Source: a virus. Taken from it: a DNA stretch of 43,552 nucleotides. Position 1 is the first letter of the stretch. Each line of letters begins with the position of its first letter. Made by a program: the position numbers and the translations under genes. Below the pieces are notes generated by a model, which was not told the DNA's origin, searched no databases, and saw only the letters and a program-made list of their open reading frames with translations. The stretch covers positions 1 to 43,552 of IMG/VR virus record IMGVR_UViG_3300042527_000442. One strand, given 5' to 3'. This document shows, one piece after another, positions 6,731-13,751 of this stretch.

Positions 6731-8731
6731 TTAGACGGCCACTTCCTTGCGGATCGCGTCAACGGTCATTGAACGCACGACAGAGCGGGCTCGCGACAGA
6801 TCGTCTGTCGTGAACGCTTCAAAATCAGCCATCCTTGCGATGCCGAGTTTGTGCAGAAGTATTCGGTCGGAGTCCTCGCTCGGCATGTTCATGTGCTTCG
6901 CGAACGACCGCATTTCTGCTTCTAGGTTCAACAGCATCTGCGACCGGCTTGCCGCGCGTTGCAGGACTTCGCTGTTGCCGTAGACGTTCATTTCCTTCGC
7001 AGTAGCGAGATACAGCCCAAGACGAACCTCGTCTCCCGATCTCCTTCGTTGCTCCAACACCCTTTTCCCCCATCCAATCCACTGCTCCGGCACCTGACAG
7101 CCCTCGGCTGCGCCTCCCTGCAAACACGCGTCGTCGATAAATGCCTCGACGACGCGAGGGTTCCCCTGCTGTAGCTGGCACGCATCCTGCGGAGGCAGAT
7201 TGGCGGCTGGCCTGTCGATTGTGCCTTTCCGAACCGCGTCCTCGATGGCCTGCGCAAACTCGACGTGAAACGAAGTTCGCGGCAACACGATCCGACCGTG
7301 CTCGTCGTCGCTGCCTCCGGTGGTCGTTCGCATGACCCTTCCGACAAGTTGTCTAAACAGCGACTCAGACTGAATACAGCGGAAAAGGCACAGGACCATT
7401 AGCCAGGGGATGTTTACCCCTTCAGCGATCATGTTGATCGCCGCTATCCACTGAGCCATAGAGTCGCCGCGAAAATGTCGTATCAAATCGCCAGCGTCCG
7501 GCTTGTCGCACGTTACGACGATCGGCTTTTGAGACGCACCGCCAGCTCGCATCCATGCATTTGCCGTTCGCTCGACAAGTTGAACTTCGTTGCAGTCTTT
7601 GTCGCGGCCTGCCTCGCACACGATCAAACCCTTGCCCATCGCAGTACGCGCGTTCTCGCGGATGGATCGCAAGTGCTCAATGCCATGCTGGTAGATCGGC
7701 GACCACAACTCTCGGTCCGGCATCAGAAGCTTCCGCGCAACGCTAGACTGAAGGTCGCGAGGCACTTTCTCTAAACTGTCGGCAACCCTTTCAATCGTTT
7801 TGCCGTCTCGCCGCTCAAACCAAATGATCGGCGACCCTGGCTGGGCATCAACAAAGCGAAAAGAGACGGGCCGGCAAATGCGGTCGCGAATCCCCTCTCG
7901 CATGGTGTGGGAAACGTCGGCAATCGGAATTCCGAGCGTCCCATAAGGAACAATCGCGATCTTTTGCTCGTCCTCGCGAAAAGGCGTTCCGCTCAGCACG
8001 ACAGATAGTTCAGCCTCTTCCTCTAGGCTCGCGACGGCCCCCCAGCTTGCGACGACGGACGTGTGGTGGATTTCGTCGAAGATAAAACAGCACGACCAGT
8101 TTTTCTTTCGCCAGTGCTGGATCGCGCGCAAGACGTTCTTGGCGTTTCTCCCAGTCAATGCCGCGTAGGTCACGATGATGTAGTCGTCGGACGGCGGCTC
8201 CAAGACCCTGCTGGCGTTAGGAAGCAACTGCCTTGAAATCGTCGCGCCAGGATCAAACGCCCGAATCTCGTCGGCGTAGCCGTCGCCGATGTTGAGTTTC
8301 GGCACGACAATGATTGTCGTGTCAGTGTTGCGCTTGCGTCGGACGAGACTCGCGATAACGATTGAAAACAACGTCTTGCCAGCGGCCATGACGACCTCTG
8401 CAAAAACGACTTTGGATCCGTCGCGTATTTTTTTGGCTACGGTAAAAAGCCCGCGAATCTGCCACTTGTAACGCGGATCACACCGACCCCTAAACTCCTT
8501 GATTTGGGGCCACAACTGCTGGTCGTGCCGGACGCTGTGACAGTCGCCGCACACGGCAACCTCGTTTGTTTTGTCCGTCTGACCTCCACCGGCGTGCTCA
8601 ATGACGTGGTGGCCAAAAGCTTGATTAACCGCCGTTCCGATTTCGCAGCCGCAATCGTGACACAAGCCGTCTTGTCGCTGAACAATCTCGATCAACTCCG
8701 ACTGAGAGAGTTGCCGCTTTGATTCCTTCAT
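6731..8731 (-). CDS. HNH nuclease fused to a superfamily 2 helicase
   Basis: A 666-residue protein. The N terminus holds an HNH domain with zinc-knuckle cysteines (C24-x-x-C27 and C61-x-x-C64), a core G-H-H-V-I-E-H (residues 40-46) and H65/H69. The remainder is an SF2 helicase/translocase of the type III restriction/UvsW-like group: Walker A A-A-G-K-T at 116-120, Walker B D-E-I-H-H at 219-223, motif III S-G-T-P-F at 247-251, motif V I-A-E-G-V-N-I-P at about 435-442 and motif VI Q-L-V-G-R-V-M-R at 461-468. The ATG at 8729-8731 overlaps the upstream stop as ATGA. It may unwind origin or recombination intermediates, or cut incoming DNA. The fusion order HNH-helicase is unusual. Confidence 0.88.
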   Translation of the reverse strand: MKESKRQLSQSELIEIVQRQDGLCHDCGCEIGTAVNQAFGHHVIEHAGGGQTDKTNEVAVCGDCHSVRHDQQLWPQIKEFRGRCDPRYKWQIRGLFTVAKKIRDGSKVVFAEVVMAAGKTLFSIVIASLVRRKRNTDTTIIVVPKLNIGDGYADEIRAFDPGATISRQLLPNASRVLEPPSDDYIIVTYAALTGRNAKNVLRAIQHWRKKNWSCCFIFDEIHHTSVVASWGAVASLEEEAELSVVLSGTPFREDEQKIAIVPYGTLGIPIADVSHTMREGIRDRICRPVSFRFVDAQPGSPIIWFERRDGKTIERVADSLEKVPRDLQSSVARKLLMPDRELWSPIYQHGIEHLRSIRENARTAMGKGLIVCEAGRDKDCNEVQLVERTANAWMRAGGASQKPIVVTCDKPDAGDLIRHFRGDSMAQWIAAINMIAEGVNIPWLMVLCLFRCIQSESLFRQLVGRVMRTTTGGSDDEHGRIVLPRTSFHVEFAQAIEDAVRKGTIDRPAANLPPQDACQLQQGNPRVVEAFIDDACLQGGAAEGCQVPEQWIGWGKRVLEQRRRSGDEVRLGLYLATAKEMNVYGNSEVLQRAASRSQMLLNLEAEMRSFAKHMNMPSEDSDRILLHKLGIARMADFEAFTTDDLSRARSVVRSMTVDAIRKEVAV

Positions 8732-9384
8732 GCGTTCACCAATCCTTTCTCGATTTTGCCAAGCCCGGCTGACCTCACCATCTCGCGAAATGCCTTGCGC
8801 TGCGCCTTCGTCATGCGGTTCCACGCCTGCCTAGCCTCACGCACCGGATCGTGCCGATCAGGCACGATGCCAGCAGCGCGAGCAGCAGCGTTTACGGTTC
8901 TGTGCTCGCCGTTCTGGTAGGCGGCCCAGACCTTCGGGAAGTCACGCTGAAGGCGGTCGGCTAGGCCGGCGACGCTTGACGTGTTTGGCTTGCTGCCAAC
9001 CACAACATCGGCGCCTTTTTTGTGCTTAACCGCCTCCCGTTCGCGAGCTGCGTCCGACTTGCTCCGGCCAACGCTGCCACCAAGAAACTTGATCGCCGGC
9101 CTGTTTCGGTCGAACTGGATCAACCGCGAAACGATTGCGTCCACGCTGGCCGCCCCGTCGTCGGTGTTGAAGCCCAAGCCAGGCGGGTTCCTGTAGGCCG
9201 CGTACTCGCGGAATGTCTTGAACTTGCTGCCGTCCGCGCGCGTCGCCTTTTTCCACCCACCTGGACCTTCGTAGTCGTGAAGCTGCTCGATCGCGCTAGC
9301 CAACTCCTTGGCAGACACAATTCCGCTTTGAGCCATCCGAAACGCACGCTCGCGAAGAGCGTCAACATCAACCTTTGTTGCCAT
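8728..9384 (-). CDS. Early-operon protein, possibly DNA-binding, unknown family
   Basis: A 218-residue basic protein. Residues 1-40 are helical. A central W-K-K-A-T...F-K-T-F-R-E-Y-A-A-Y segment resembles the surroundings of ParB/RepA-like helices, and the C-terminal half contains N-A-A-A-R-A-A-G-I-V-P-D-R-H, a plausible helix-turn-helix, before a Lys/Arg-rich end. The ATG at 9382-9384 has AAAGGGA about ten bases upstream; a TTG six codons earlier is less likely. It ends by overlapping the helicase start (ATGA), so its product is co-made with the helicase. A replication or partition accessory role is inference only. Confidence 0.7.
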   Translation of the reverse strand: MATKVDVDALRERAFRMAQSGIVSAKELASAIEQLHDYEGPGGWKKATRADGSKFKTFREYAAYRNPPGLGFNTDDGAASVDAIVSRLIQFDRNRPAIKFLGGSVGRSKSDAAREREAVKHKKGADVVVGSKPNTSSVAGLADRLQRDFPKVWAAYQNGEHRTVNAAARAAGIVPDRHDPVREARQAWNRMTKAQRKAFREMVRSAGLGKIEKGLVNA

Positions 9385-9625
9385 GATTGCTGTCCCTTTC
9401 AAAAAAGAATCTGACCCTATTTGTCCAGCGCTTTCCGAACAGTTCGATACTCAACGCTTCTGCCAATGTTTGATATGGGTCGCGATCAACTGACGATGGA
9501 CGATGCGCCTCATCCAAAACATGAGCCCACGCCGCATCGTCTTCTGGGTTGTCGTGCCAGTAAGCCCAATCAGAATCAGGGCCAAACTCGTCACGGTCTC
9601 CCTCACCGTCTTTCGCATCGCTCAA
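9368..9625 (-). CDS. Small acidic protein, TTG start
   Basis: An 85-residue protein, strongly acidic in its first 45 residues (D-E-F-G-P-D-S-D-W-A-Y-W, N-P-E-D-D-A-A-W) and neutral to basic at the end. The frame is open much further upstream, but that part overlaps the winged-helix gene. A TTG at 9623-9625 overlaps the upstream TGA as TTGA and has GGAGGG seven bases before it, so I use it. The tail overlaps the next gene by 17 bases. DNA mimicry is conceivable from the charge but not shown. Confidence 0.6.
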   Translation of the reverse strand: MSDAKDGEGDRDEFGPDSDWAYWHDNPEDDAAWAHVLDEAHRPSSVDRDPYQTLAEALSIELFGKRWTNRVRFFFERDSNHGNKG

Positions 9626-9948
9626 TTCTTGACCCTCCACACATCCGCATTCCGTCCGCTCGCGGTCTTCCTGGTGCCACCCGTGACGATGAGCCCGCGT
9701 CGTGCAAGCTCGATCCGCCGTGGCCTCTGCGTTGACGGGTTCATGCCGAGTCGCTTCTGCATCTCCTCGTCGGTCAGCCCTTCGGGCGTCGCCTGTAGCA
9801 GTTCGAGCACGCGCCGCTGCATGGCGTTGAGCGTCGCCGGCCCGAGCGATTCGGCAGCCTGGGCCGAGGTCATCGAGCCGTTGACGCTTGGGGCTCGCTG
9901 GGTGAACAGCGGGCCTGCGGTCTGCGTTTCGCTCCAATAGTCCGACAT
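9622..9948 (-). CDS. Winged helix-turn-helix protein
   Basis: A 108-residue protein. Residues 38-100 form a winged helix: A-M-Q-R-R-V-L-E-L-L-Q, then G-L-T-D-E-E-M-Q-K-R-L-G-M-N-P-S-T-Q-R-P-R-R-I-E-L-A-R-R-G-L-I, then a wing ending D-V-W-R-V. Similar small wHTH proteins in phage early regions act as regulators or replication initiator accessories. The ATG has GGAGG five bases upstream, one of the better ribosome-binding sites in this operon, consistent with a new translational unit after a 45-base gap. Confidence 0.8.
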   Translation of the reverse strand: MSDYWSETQTAGPLFTQRAPSVNGSMTSAQAAESLGPATLNAMQRRVLELLQATPEGLTDEEMQKRLGMNPSTQRPRRIELARRGLIVTGGTRKTASGRNADVWRVKN

Positions 9949-9993
9949 AAAACCTCCGTGTATTGGCCCCGTCTGGTGGGGCAGACCGTCGAG

Positions 9994-10431
9994 TCACGCC
10001 CCTGGAGATGTCGCGTTGTTTCGGGTCGCCTCGGCTGCGGTGGTTTCAGACTCCCGCTGCTGGTCGCTGCCGTCTTCCGGCTCTGAGGCTGCGACTGCCT
10101 CGGGTGGTGTCCATTCGCTCGCGTCGACGATCGCCTTGATGCCGCTGCACCAGGCGTGAGCGACGACCAGGTCTTCCAGCAGCCCACGGGCCGACACTTC
10201 CCGGCAGAGCCGCGACAGCACCGAGAGAAGACGCGTGGCGTTGGCCCGCGCCTGCTCGTCGGTGACAGTCGGCAGCGGCTTCATCTCGCGGCCCTTCTTC
10301 GGGAGACCGTTTGAGATGAACCGGATCGGCCGCTTGTCGAGGCGGGCCTCAAACTCGTTCCACTCGCGCGTAGTGGGCGGGTGCCCCTCGTTGATGCCCC
10401 GAATGCGGATGGACTGCATGGAATCCTTCAT
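9994..10431 (-). CDS. Early-operon protein of unknown function
   Basis: A 145-residue protein with an N-terminal segment I-R-I-R-G-I-N-E-G-H-P-P-T, a helical middle (residues 55-100, T-D-E-Q-A-R-A-N-A-T-R-L-L-S-V-L) and a low-complexity acidic Glu/Ala/Thr-rich tail. The start ATG overlaps the RecT stop as ATGA, so it is coupled to the annealing protein. No motif allows an assignment; a recombination accessory is a guess from position. Confidence 0.7.
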   Translation of the reverse strand: MKDSMQSIRIRGINEGHPPTTREWNEFEARLDKRPIRFISNGLPKKGREMKPLPTVTDEQARANATRLLSVLSRLCREVSARGLLEDLVVAHAWCSGIKAIVDASEWTPPEAVAASEPEDGSDQQRESETTAAEATRNNATSPGA

Positions 10432-11276
10432 CGGGCCTGCGCCTCCGCTTCGACCTCGTTGCCGTCGAAGTGCTCGACGCCGTTGTCAATCGCATTCGCC
10501 TTGTCGAGGATCGACTTGGCGAGCTCGTCCCGCTCGAACTTGGTGAGCGAGCCCTCGCCGAATCGCTCCTCCACCTTGCGGCGGATGTCGTCGAGGCGGT
10601 CAACGGTCGTCGCCCTGGCGATCGAACGCTCGGCCTTCTCGTAGACGCTTGCCTCGGGGGCCGAAGCGGCCGGCGACTGTGCCACTTGGGCGGTGGCTTT
10701 TGCAGGCTCTTGCGCACGAGCCACAGTCGCCGGGGCTTCGGGGTAGTCCTGGGCTTCCTCGGCCGTCACCAAGCCCTTAAGAACGTCGGCGAACGCATCA
10801 CGCAAGGCGAAGCCCCGCGCCCGCATCTGGAGCATCCGCTTCGGGTATTGGCTCCACGGCCCGGTCTTGCCCCAAAGCGACGCCTTCTTCGCGTCTGCCA
10901 CCGTGAACCGCACGACCGTTGCGGACGGGTATCCGCGACGCTTGGCCGTGCATGTGGCGACCATCTGCTCGCCGTCCCCCTCGACCGACTCCGTGACGTA
11001 TTCGCAGACGTGGCTGGCCTTCACCAGAGCCATCGCCGCGTCTCCGTAGACGGCGGGGCGACCGTTGACGACCGCGATCGACTGCAAGGCTTGGAGCGGG
11101 GCAAGCCCGATCTCGGCTCCGCACTGAATCGCCAACATGCAACTCGCAGGCTTGCCCTTAAAATCCTTGGGGGCGAATTCAGAGTTGGCTACCGTCTCGC
11201 CAAACTTCATCGCATCGCTGAACGATTGCAGAGCCAAGCCACGAGGCTGCGTCTGCGTTGAAATCTCCGTGCTCAT
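10428..11276 (-). CDS. recT: RecT-family single-strand annealing protein
   Basis: A 282-residue protein of the RecT family, which binds single-stranded DNA and anneals complementary strands during phage recombination-dependent replication. The recognisable core includes K-P-A-S-C-M-L-A-I-Q-C-G-A-E-I-G-L-A-P-L, V-V-N-G-R-P-A-V-Y-G-D-A, K-A-S-L-W-G-K-T-G-P-W and Y-P-K-R-M-L-Q-M-R-A-R-G-F-A-L-R-D-A-F-A-D. A low-complexity Ala/Pro-rich linker (about residues 180-215) joins a C-terminal acidic helix that may contact partners. The ATG at 11274-11276 has AAAGGA about ten bases upstream. No partner exonuclease (RecE, Exo or Cas4-like) is visible nearby. Confidence 0.9.
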   Translation of the reverse strand: MSTEISTQTQPRGLALQSFSDAMKFGETVANSEFAPKDFKGKPASCMLAIQCGAEIGLAPLQALQSIAVVNGRPAVYGDAAMALVKASHVCEYVTESVEGDGEQMVATCTAKRRGYPSATVVRFTVADAKKASLWGKTGPWSQYPKRMLQMRARGFALRDAFADVLKGLVTAEEAQDYPEAPATVARAQEPAKATAQVAQSPAASAPEASVYEKAERSIARATTVDRLDDIRRKVEERFGEGSLTKFERDELAKSILDKANAIDNGVEHFDGNEVEAEAQAR

Positions 11277-11375
11277 CTGTCGATGTCCTTTCGTGTTTGC
11301 GTCCTGAAAACAGCCGCTTCCCCGTCCTGGCTCGGCGGCAATCAACCTCCTGCACCCGGATCCTCCGGGGGTTTC

Positions 11376-11594
11376 CTAGTGCGTTACGTCCTTGGCGGAG
11401 ACCGCCAGCCAGCCGCCGTCGATTTCTATTGAGAGCCGGTCGCCGTCGATGGCCCAGATGCGACCGCTCCACTGCTTGCCGCCCGAGGTGCCGCTGACGA
11501 AATCGCCGATGGCGAAATGCGTCTGGCGAGGGGCGGGCGTCTGGTCGGAGAGGTAGGTCGCGGCGGCGAGATACTCGTTGTCGTGGGCGTTCAT
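11376..11594 (-). CDS. Small early protein, possible SH3-like barrel
   Basis: A 72-residue protein, first gene of the leftward operon. After a polar N terminus, the segment F-A-I-G-D-F-V-S-G-T...W-S-G-R-I-W-A-I-D-G-D-R-L-S-I-E-I looks like consecutive beta strands of a KOW/SH3-like barrel. TAAGGAGA precedes the ATG by about ten bases. It lies directly downstream of two promoter-like sequences. An early regulatory role such as antitermination is possible from position only. Confidence 0.7.
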   Translation of the reverse strand: MNAHDNEYLAAATYLSDQTPAPRQTHFAIGDFVSGTSGGKQWSGRIWAIDGDRLSIEIDGGWLAVSAKDVTH

Positions 11595-11622
11595 TCGAGG
11601 GGTTCTCCTTAGTTTCGGGGGT

Positions 11623-11650
11623 AATGTACGGGCGTTCCGGTAGTAGTCAA
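11623..11650 (-). promoter_or_regulatory. Second candidate promoter for the leftward operon
   Basis: On the minus strand a TTGACT (11645-11650) is followed after 16 bases by TACATT (11623-11628), a fair sigma70 match. It would start transcription about 22 bases before the first early gene. No operator-like repeat overlaps it. Confidence 0.5.
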
Positions 11651-11718
11651 GCGTCCAGGTATCAAGTTGTCGGGGAGTGAAAAGTTTGTTCAGGGATGCG
11701 AGTTAAGTAGTTTCGGCC

Positions 11719-11759
11719 GATCCGTGCATATGTATACGGCGATCATTGCATATCGTCAA
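11719..11759 (-). promoter_or_regulatory. Strong early promoter with two operator-like sites
   Basis: On the minus strand TTGACG (11754-11759), a 17-base spacer and TATACA (11731-11736) form a near-consensus sigma70 promoter reading into the early operon. Two copies of the motif GATCNNTGCATAT (plus-strand orientation) lie on it: 11741-11753 inside the spacer and 11719-11731 across the -10 and start region. Binding by a repressor to either would block transcription, the layout expected of a lysogeny-controlled early promoter. Confidence 0.7.
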
Positions 11760-11899
11760 CCAAGTATCCCGATCATCGTGAGCACGAGCGAGATCGAGTC
11801 GTGGACGAAGCGGGCGAGCTGCGTGTCGTGGCCGAGGTCTTGGCCCAGGCGGACCAGCACCATCGACTCCAAGGCTCGGTCCCAGTTGATGCGTTTCAT
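11756..11899 (-). CDS. Small protein next to the early promoter
   Basis: A 47-residue protein with a strong AAGGAGGG five bases before its ATG, which supports it despite its size. The N-terminal half is helical (N-W-D-R-A-L-E-S-M-V-L-V-R-L-G-Q-D-L) and the end is hydrophobic (I-S-L-V-L-T-M-I-G-I-L-G). Its stop codon overlaps the -35 box of the early promoter, so transcripts of the repressor-like gene would run into that promoter. Function unknown; a small immunity-region modulator is possible. Confidence 0.6.
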   Translation of the reverse strand: MKRINWDRALESMVLVRLGQDLGHDTQLARFVHDSISLVLTMIGILG

Positions 11900-11975
11900 G
11901 TTTGCCCTCCTTGGTTTGAAAGTGCCACCCATTTTGCGGCTGTCGGCGGGCTGGGTGGCCCCACCTTGTGGTCCA

Positions 11976-12140
11976 CTAGCGAATGATGGCTTCAAGCCAA
12001 TCGTTTAGGGCGGCCTCGCAACTGACTCCATGCTTCATGGCGTGGCGAACCTTAGTCATCGGCATCTGAAGGCGACCGGCAAGTTCGCGAACCGAGACGT
12101 TGTAGCGAGCCATCTTCTGCTTGATGATCAAGGCACCCAT
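11976..12140 (-). CDS. Small HTH protein, candidate lysogeny repressor or Cro
   Basis: A 54-residue protein in which residues 11-37 (Y-N-V-S-V-R-E-L-A-G-R-L-Q-M-P-M-T-K-V-R-H-A-M) read as helix, turn and recognition helix. It is much shorter than a full CI and closer to Cro size. I chose the ATG at 12138-12140 because GGGAG lies eight bases upstream; a start at 12191 would sit inside the promoter. Its own promoter carries one GATCGTTGCATAT site, and two related sites lie on the early promoter, so it is the best candidate to bind them. Confidence 0.65.
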   Translation of the reverse strand: MGALIIKQKMARYNVSVRELAGRLQMPMTKVRHAMKHGVSCEAALNDWLEAIIR

Positions 12141-12191
12141 CGTTTCGTCTCCCAGTTCTCGGCCGCGAGTCTCATTCGCTCGCATGCCCAA

Positions 12192-12220
12192 ATCATATCG
12201 GCAGATCGTTGCATATGCAA
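12192..12220 (-). promoter_or_regulatory. Promoter of the HTH gene with an operator-like site
   Basis: On the minus strand TTGCAT (12215-12220), a 17-base spacer and TATGAT (12192-12197) make a good sigma70 promoter for the small HTH gene. The motif GATCGTTGCATAT (12204-12216) occupies the -35/spacer region. Autoregulation of the HTH gene follows if its product binds this site. Confidence 0.65.
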
Positions 12221-12262
12221 TAGGGGGAAATGCCGGGGAAAACGAGATTTTCCGAAAATTCT

Positions 12263-12604
12263 TCAGCCGCCCTTGGTCTTCTTGGCGGGTCGTGAGGACT
12301 TTGCGGCCCGCTTGGCTGGCTTGCTGGCCTGCCCTGCTTCGGCTTCGTCCTGCCCGCTTCGATCCCGACCTCGCGGGAAACCGACGCCGGCTGGACGTGC
12401 CGCCTCTTCCTCAAGGAACTTAGCCACGCTCTTTCGCTGGATCATCCAGCCGTGGCCTGGGATCAGCGTTCCCGCCAGCCGCTTTCCCTCGGGGCGAGGC
12501 TTGTCCTCGTCGTAGACAAGGCGGGTGACGGTGCTCGGGGCGCGAGCGCCGATTTCCTTCATCACCTGCCGAACGGTTATGTAGCCCGCAAACGGGTTCG
12601 CCAT
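12263..12604 (-). CDS. Excisionase-like DNA-binding protein with a basic tail
   Basis: A 113-residue protein. Residues 9-31 (Y-I-T-V-R-Q-V-M-K-E-I-G-A-R-A-P-S-T-V-T-R-L-V) resemble the winged or MerR-like helix-turn-helix of excisionases, followed by a wing-like segment with G-W-M-I-Q-R. The last about 35 residues are Lys/Ala/Pro-rich, like a histone H1 tail, and would bind DNA non-specifically. It is divergent from the integrase gene and about 180 bases from it, where Xis genes often lie. I use the ATG at 12602-12604 because GAGGG is ten bases upstream, whereas it is only one base from the ATG at 12613. It may be Xis or a second regulator. Confidence 0.65.
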   Translation of the reverse strand: MANPFAGYITVRQVMKEIGARAPSTVTRLVYDEDKPRPEGKRLAGTLIPGHGWMIQRKSVAKFLEEEAARPAGVGFPRGRDRSGQDEAEAGQASKPAKRAAKSSRPAKKTKGG

Positions 12605-12619
12605 CGCAATCATGCCCTC

Positions 12620-12647
12620 ATCGTATCGTCGGGATCGTGCAAATCAA
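12620..12647 (-). promoter_or_regulatory. Candidate promoter of the excisionase-like gene
   Basis: On the minus strand TTGATT (12642-12647), a 16-base spacer and TACGAT (12620-12625). The spacer contains a degenerate, one-base-shorter relative of the operator motif (GATCGTGCAAAT on the plus strand, 12633-12644). Transcription would begin very near the start codon. Confidence 0.45.
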
Positions 12648-12653
12648 GTTTGA

Positions 12654-12671
12654 CCAAGGCGCTTGCCTTGG
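12654..12671. repeat. Perfect inverted repeat between xis-like gene and integrase
   Basis: CCAAGGC-GCTT-GCCTTGG: seven-base arms around a four-base centre, in the intergenic space where an attachment site is expected. It could be a core-type integrase binding site. No fragment of a tRNA gene is visible nearby to confirm attP. Confidence 0.45.
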
Positions 12672-12729
12672 ACGCCGGCCCGGCCCTAAAGTTGGGTGAC
12701 GGGCAAATGTCTAGTGGAGGCGAGGGGAG

Positions 12730-12758
12730 TTGGACTGTTGTACAGTACTGGGTATAAC
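12730..12758 (+). promoter_or_regulatory. Integrase promoter
   Basis: TTGGAC (12730-12735), a 17-base spacer and TATAAC (12753-12758) on the plus strand, 24 bases before the integrase ATG. The spacer contains the palindrome-like TGTACAGTAC. No GATCNNTGCATAT site overlaps it, so integrase may be controlled separately. Confidence 0.65.
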
Positions 12759-12782
12759 GGCCATCCAAACGGGAGAGGCACC

Positions 12783-13697
12783 ATGCAGACGATGACTTTG
12801 AAGGAGCTTTTCGAGCGGTACGTCACGCTGCGGAATCTCAAGGGCAACACGGCGTCGCTTTACACGCAGTTGGGCGACAGGCTGACGAACTTTCTCGGTC
12901 ACGAGCCGACGCTTGCGGACCTCGACGACCTCGTGATCGCGAGATACCTGCGCTGGCGGGCCACAACGCCTGGCTACAAGGGGCGGGTGCCATCGGCCGC
13001 GAGTGTCCAGAAGGACAAGGTGATGCTACAGGCGGCGTGGAACCTCGCCGCCCGCAAGCGTTGGGCGGCTGACTTCCCCGAGCTCCCGAAGATCCGCGTT
13101 CCGGCGAGGCTGCCTACAGGGCGGGCCTACACGTCGGAGGACGTGGCGAAACTCATCGTGAGGGCGAAGCGTCGGCAAGGCTCGGTCGGCGGGAAGCGTG
13201 CCGCCTGGTGGTGGCCGACTCTGATTTACACGGCGTACTGCACTGGCGAGCGATTTACCGCCCTTACGTCGCTCCGCTGGGGGCAGGTCGACCTAGACAG
13301 GCGGCGCGTCGTCTTCCTTGGCGAGACTCGCAAGGGATCGACCCGCGACATCGAGCGTGAGATCACGGAAGACCTTGCCGAGATGCTGCGGCGCGAGAAA
13401 GGCTCGCCTGACGCTCTGGTGTGGCCCTGGGACCGCAAGTCACGCAGCCAATGGGCCAGCCTACGTCTGCTCTGCCGCCTGGCAGGCGTGAAATACAGAG
13501 GCTTCCACGGCTTCCGGCGGACGGCGGCGTCTTATGCCGCGCTGGCTGGCGGACGGGCAGCCGCAACGCACCTGCTCGATCACGCAGACCCGAACCTCCA
13601 GAAGATCTACGTCGATCCGACGATCTGCCCCGAGGAAGAGATCAGCCTGAGCGCGTTGCCCAAGCTAGACCTTGACCAGAATCGTCAAGGCGAATGA
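12783..13697 (+). CDS. int: Tyrosine-family site-specific integrase
   Basis: A 304-residue recombinase, the only plus-strand gene. Residues 5-80 are the SAM-like core-binding domain (L-F-E-R-Y-V-T-L-R-N). The catalytic domain shows the expected residues: R157 in T-G-E-R, K184 in T-R-K-G-S, H242 and R245 in H-G-F-R, H267 in L-L-D-H and the nucleophile Y276 in K-I-Y-V-D-P. The ATG at 12783 is preceded by GGGAGAGG; the frame is open to 12696 but that part overlaps the promoter. There is no N-terminal arm-binding domain, so it may be a simple recombinase with a short attP. It should integrate the circular phage DNA into the host chromosome. Confidence 0.92.
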   Translation: MQTMTLKELFERYVTLRNLKGNTASLYTQLGDRLTNFLGHEPTLADLDDLVIARYLRWRATTPGYKGRVPSAASVQKDKVMLQAAWNLAARKRWAADFPELPKIRVPARLPTGRAYTSEDVAKLIVRAKRRQGSVGGKRAAWWWPTLIYTAYCTGERFTALTSLRWGQVDLDRRRVVFLGETRKGSTRDIEREITEDLAEMLRREKGSPDALVWPWDRKSRSQWASLRLLCRLAGVKYRGFHGFRRTAASYAALAGGRAAATHLLDHADPNLQKIYVDPTICPEEEISLSALPKLDLDQNRQGE

Positions 13698-13751
13698 CGG
13701 CGGCGAGGCGGCCGGGAAAGGACGAAACCGACCGCCTCGCGACGCGCCGTC
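13696..13751. terminator. Hairpin between convergent genes
   Basis: Arms GACGGC-G-GCGAGGCGG (13696-13711) and CCGCCTCGC...GCCGTC (13732-13751) can pair around a 20-base loop, with a small internal bulge. It spans the gap between the integrase stop and the stop of the minus-strand gene ending at 13750, where a bidirectional terminator is expected. There is no long U-tract, so efficiency is uncertain. Confidence 0.4.

Noticed and set aside
9368-9997. 209-codon version of the small acidic gene
   Set aside because: Its first half overlaps the winged-helix gene in another frame and is Arg/Ala-rich nonsense; the TTG start at 9625 gives a coherent protein.
12600-12790. tRNA gene fragment marking attP
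   Set aside because: No T-arm or acceptor-like sequence was seen near integrase, and no tRNA gene was recognised anywhere in the window.
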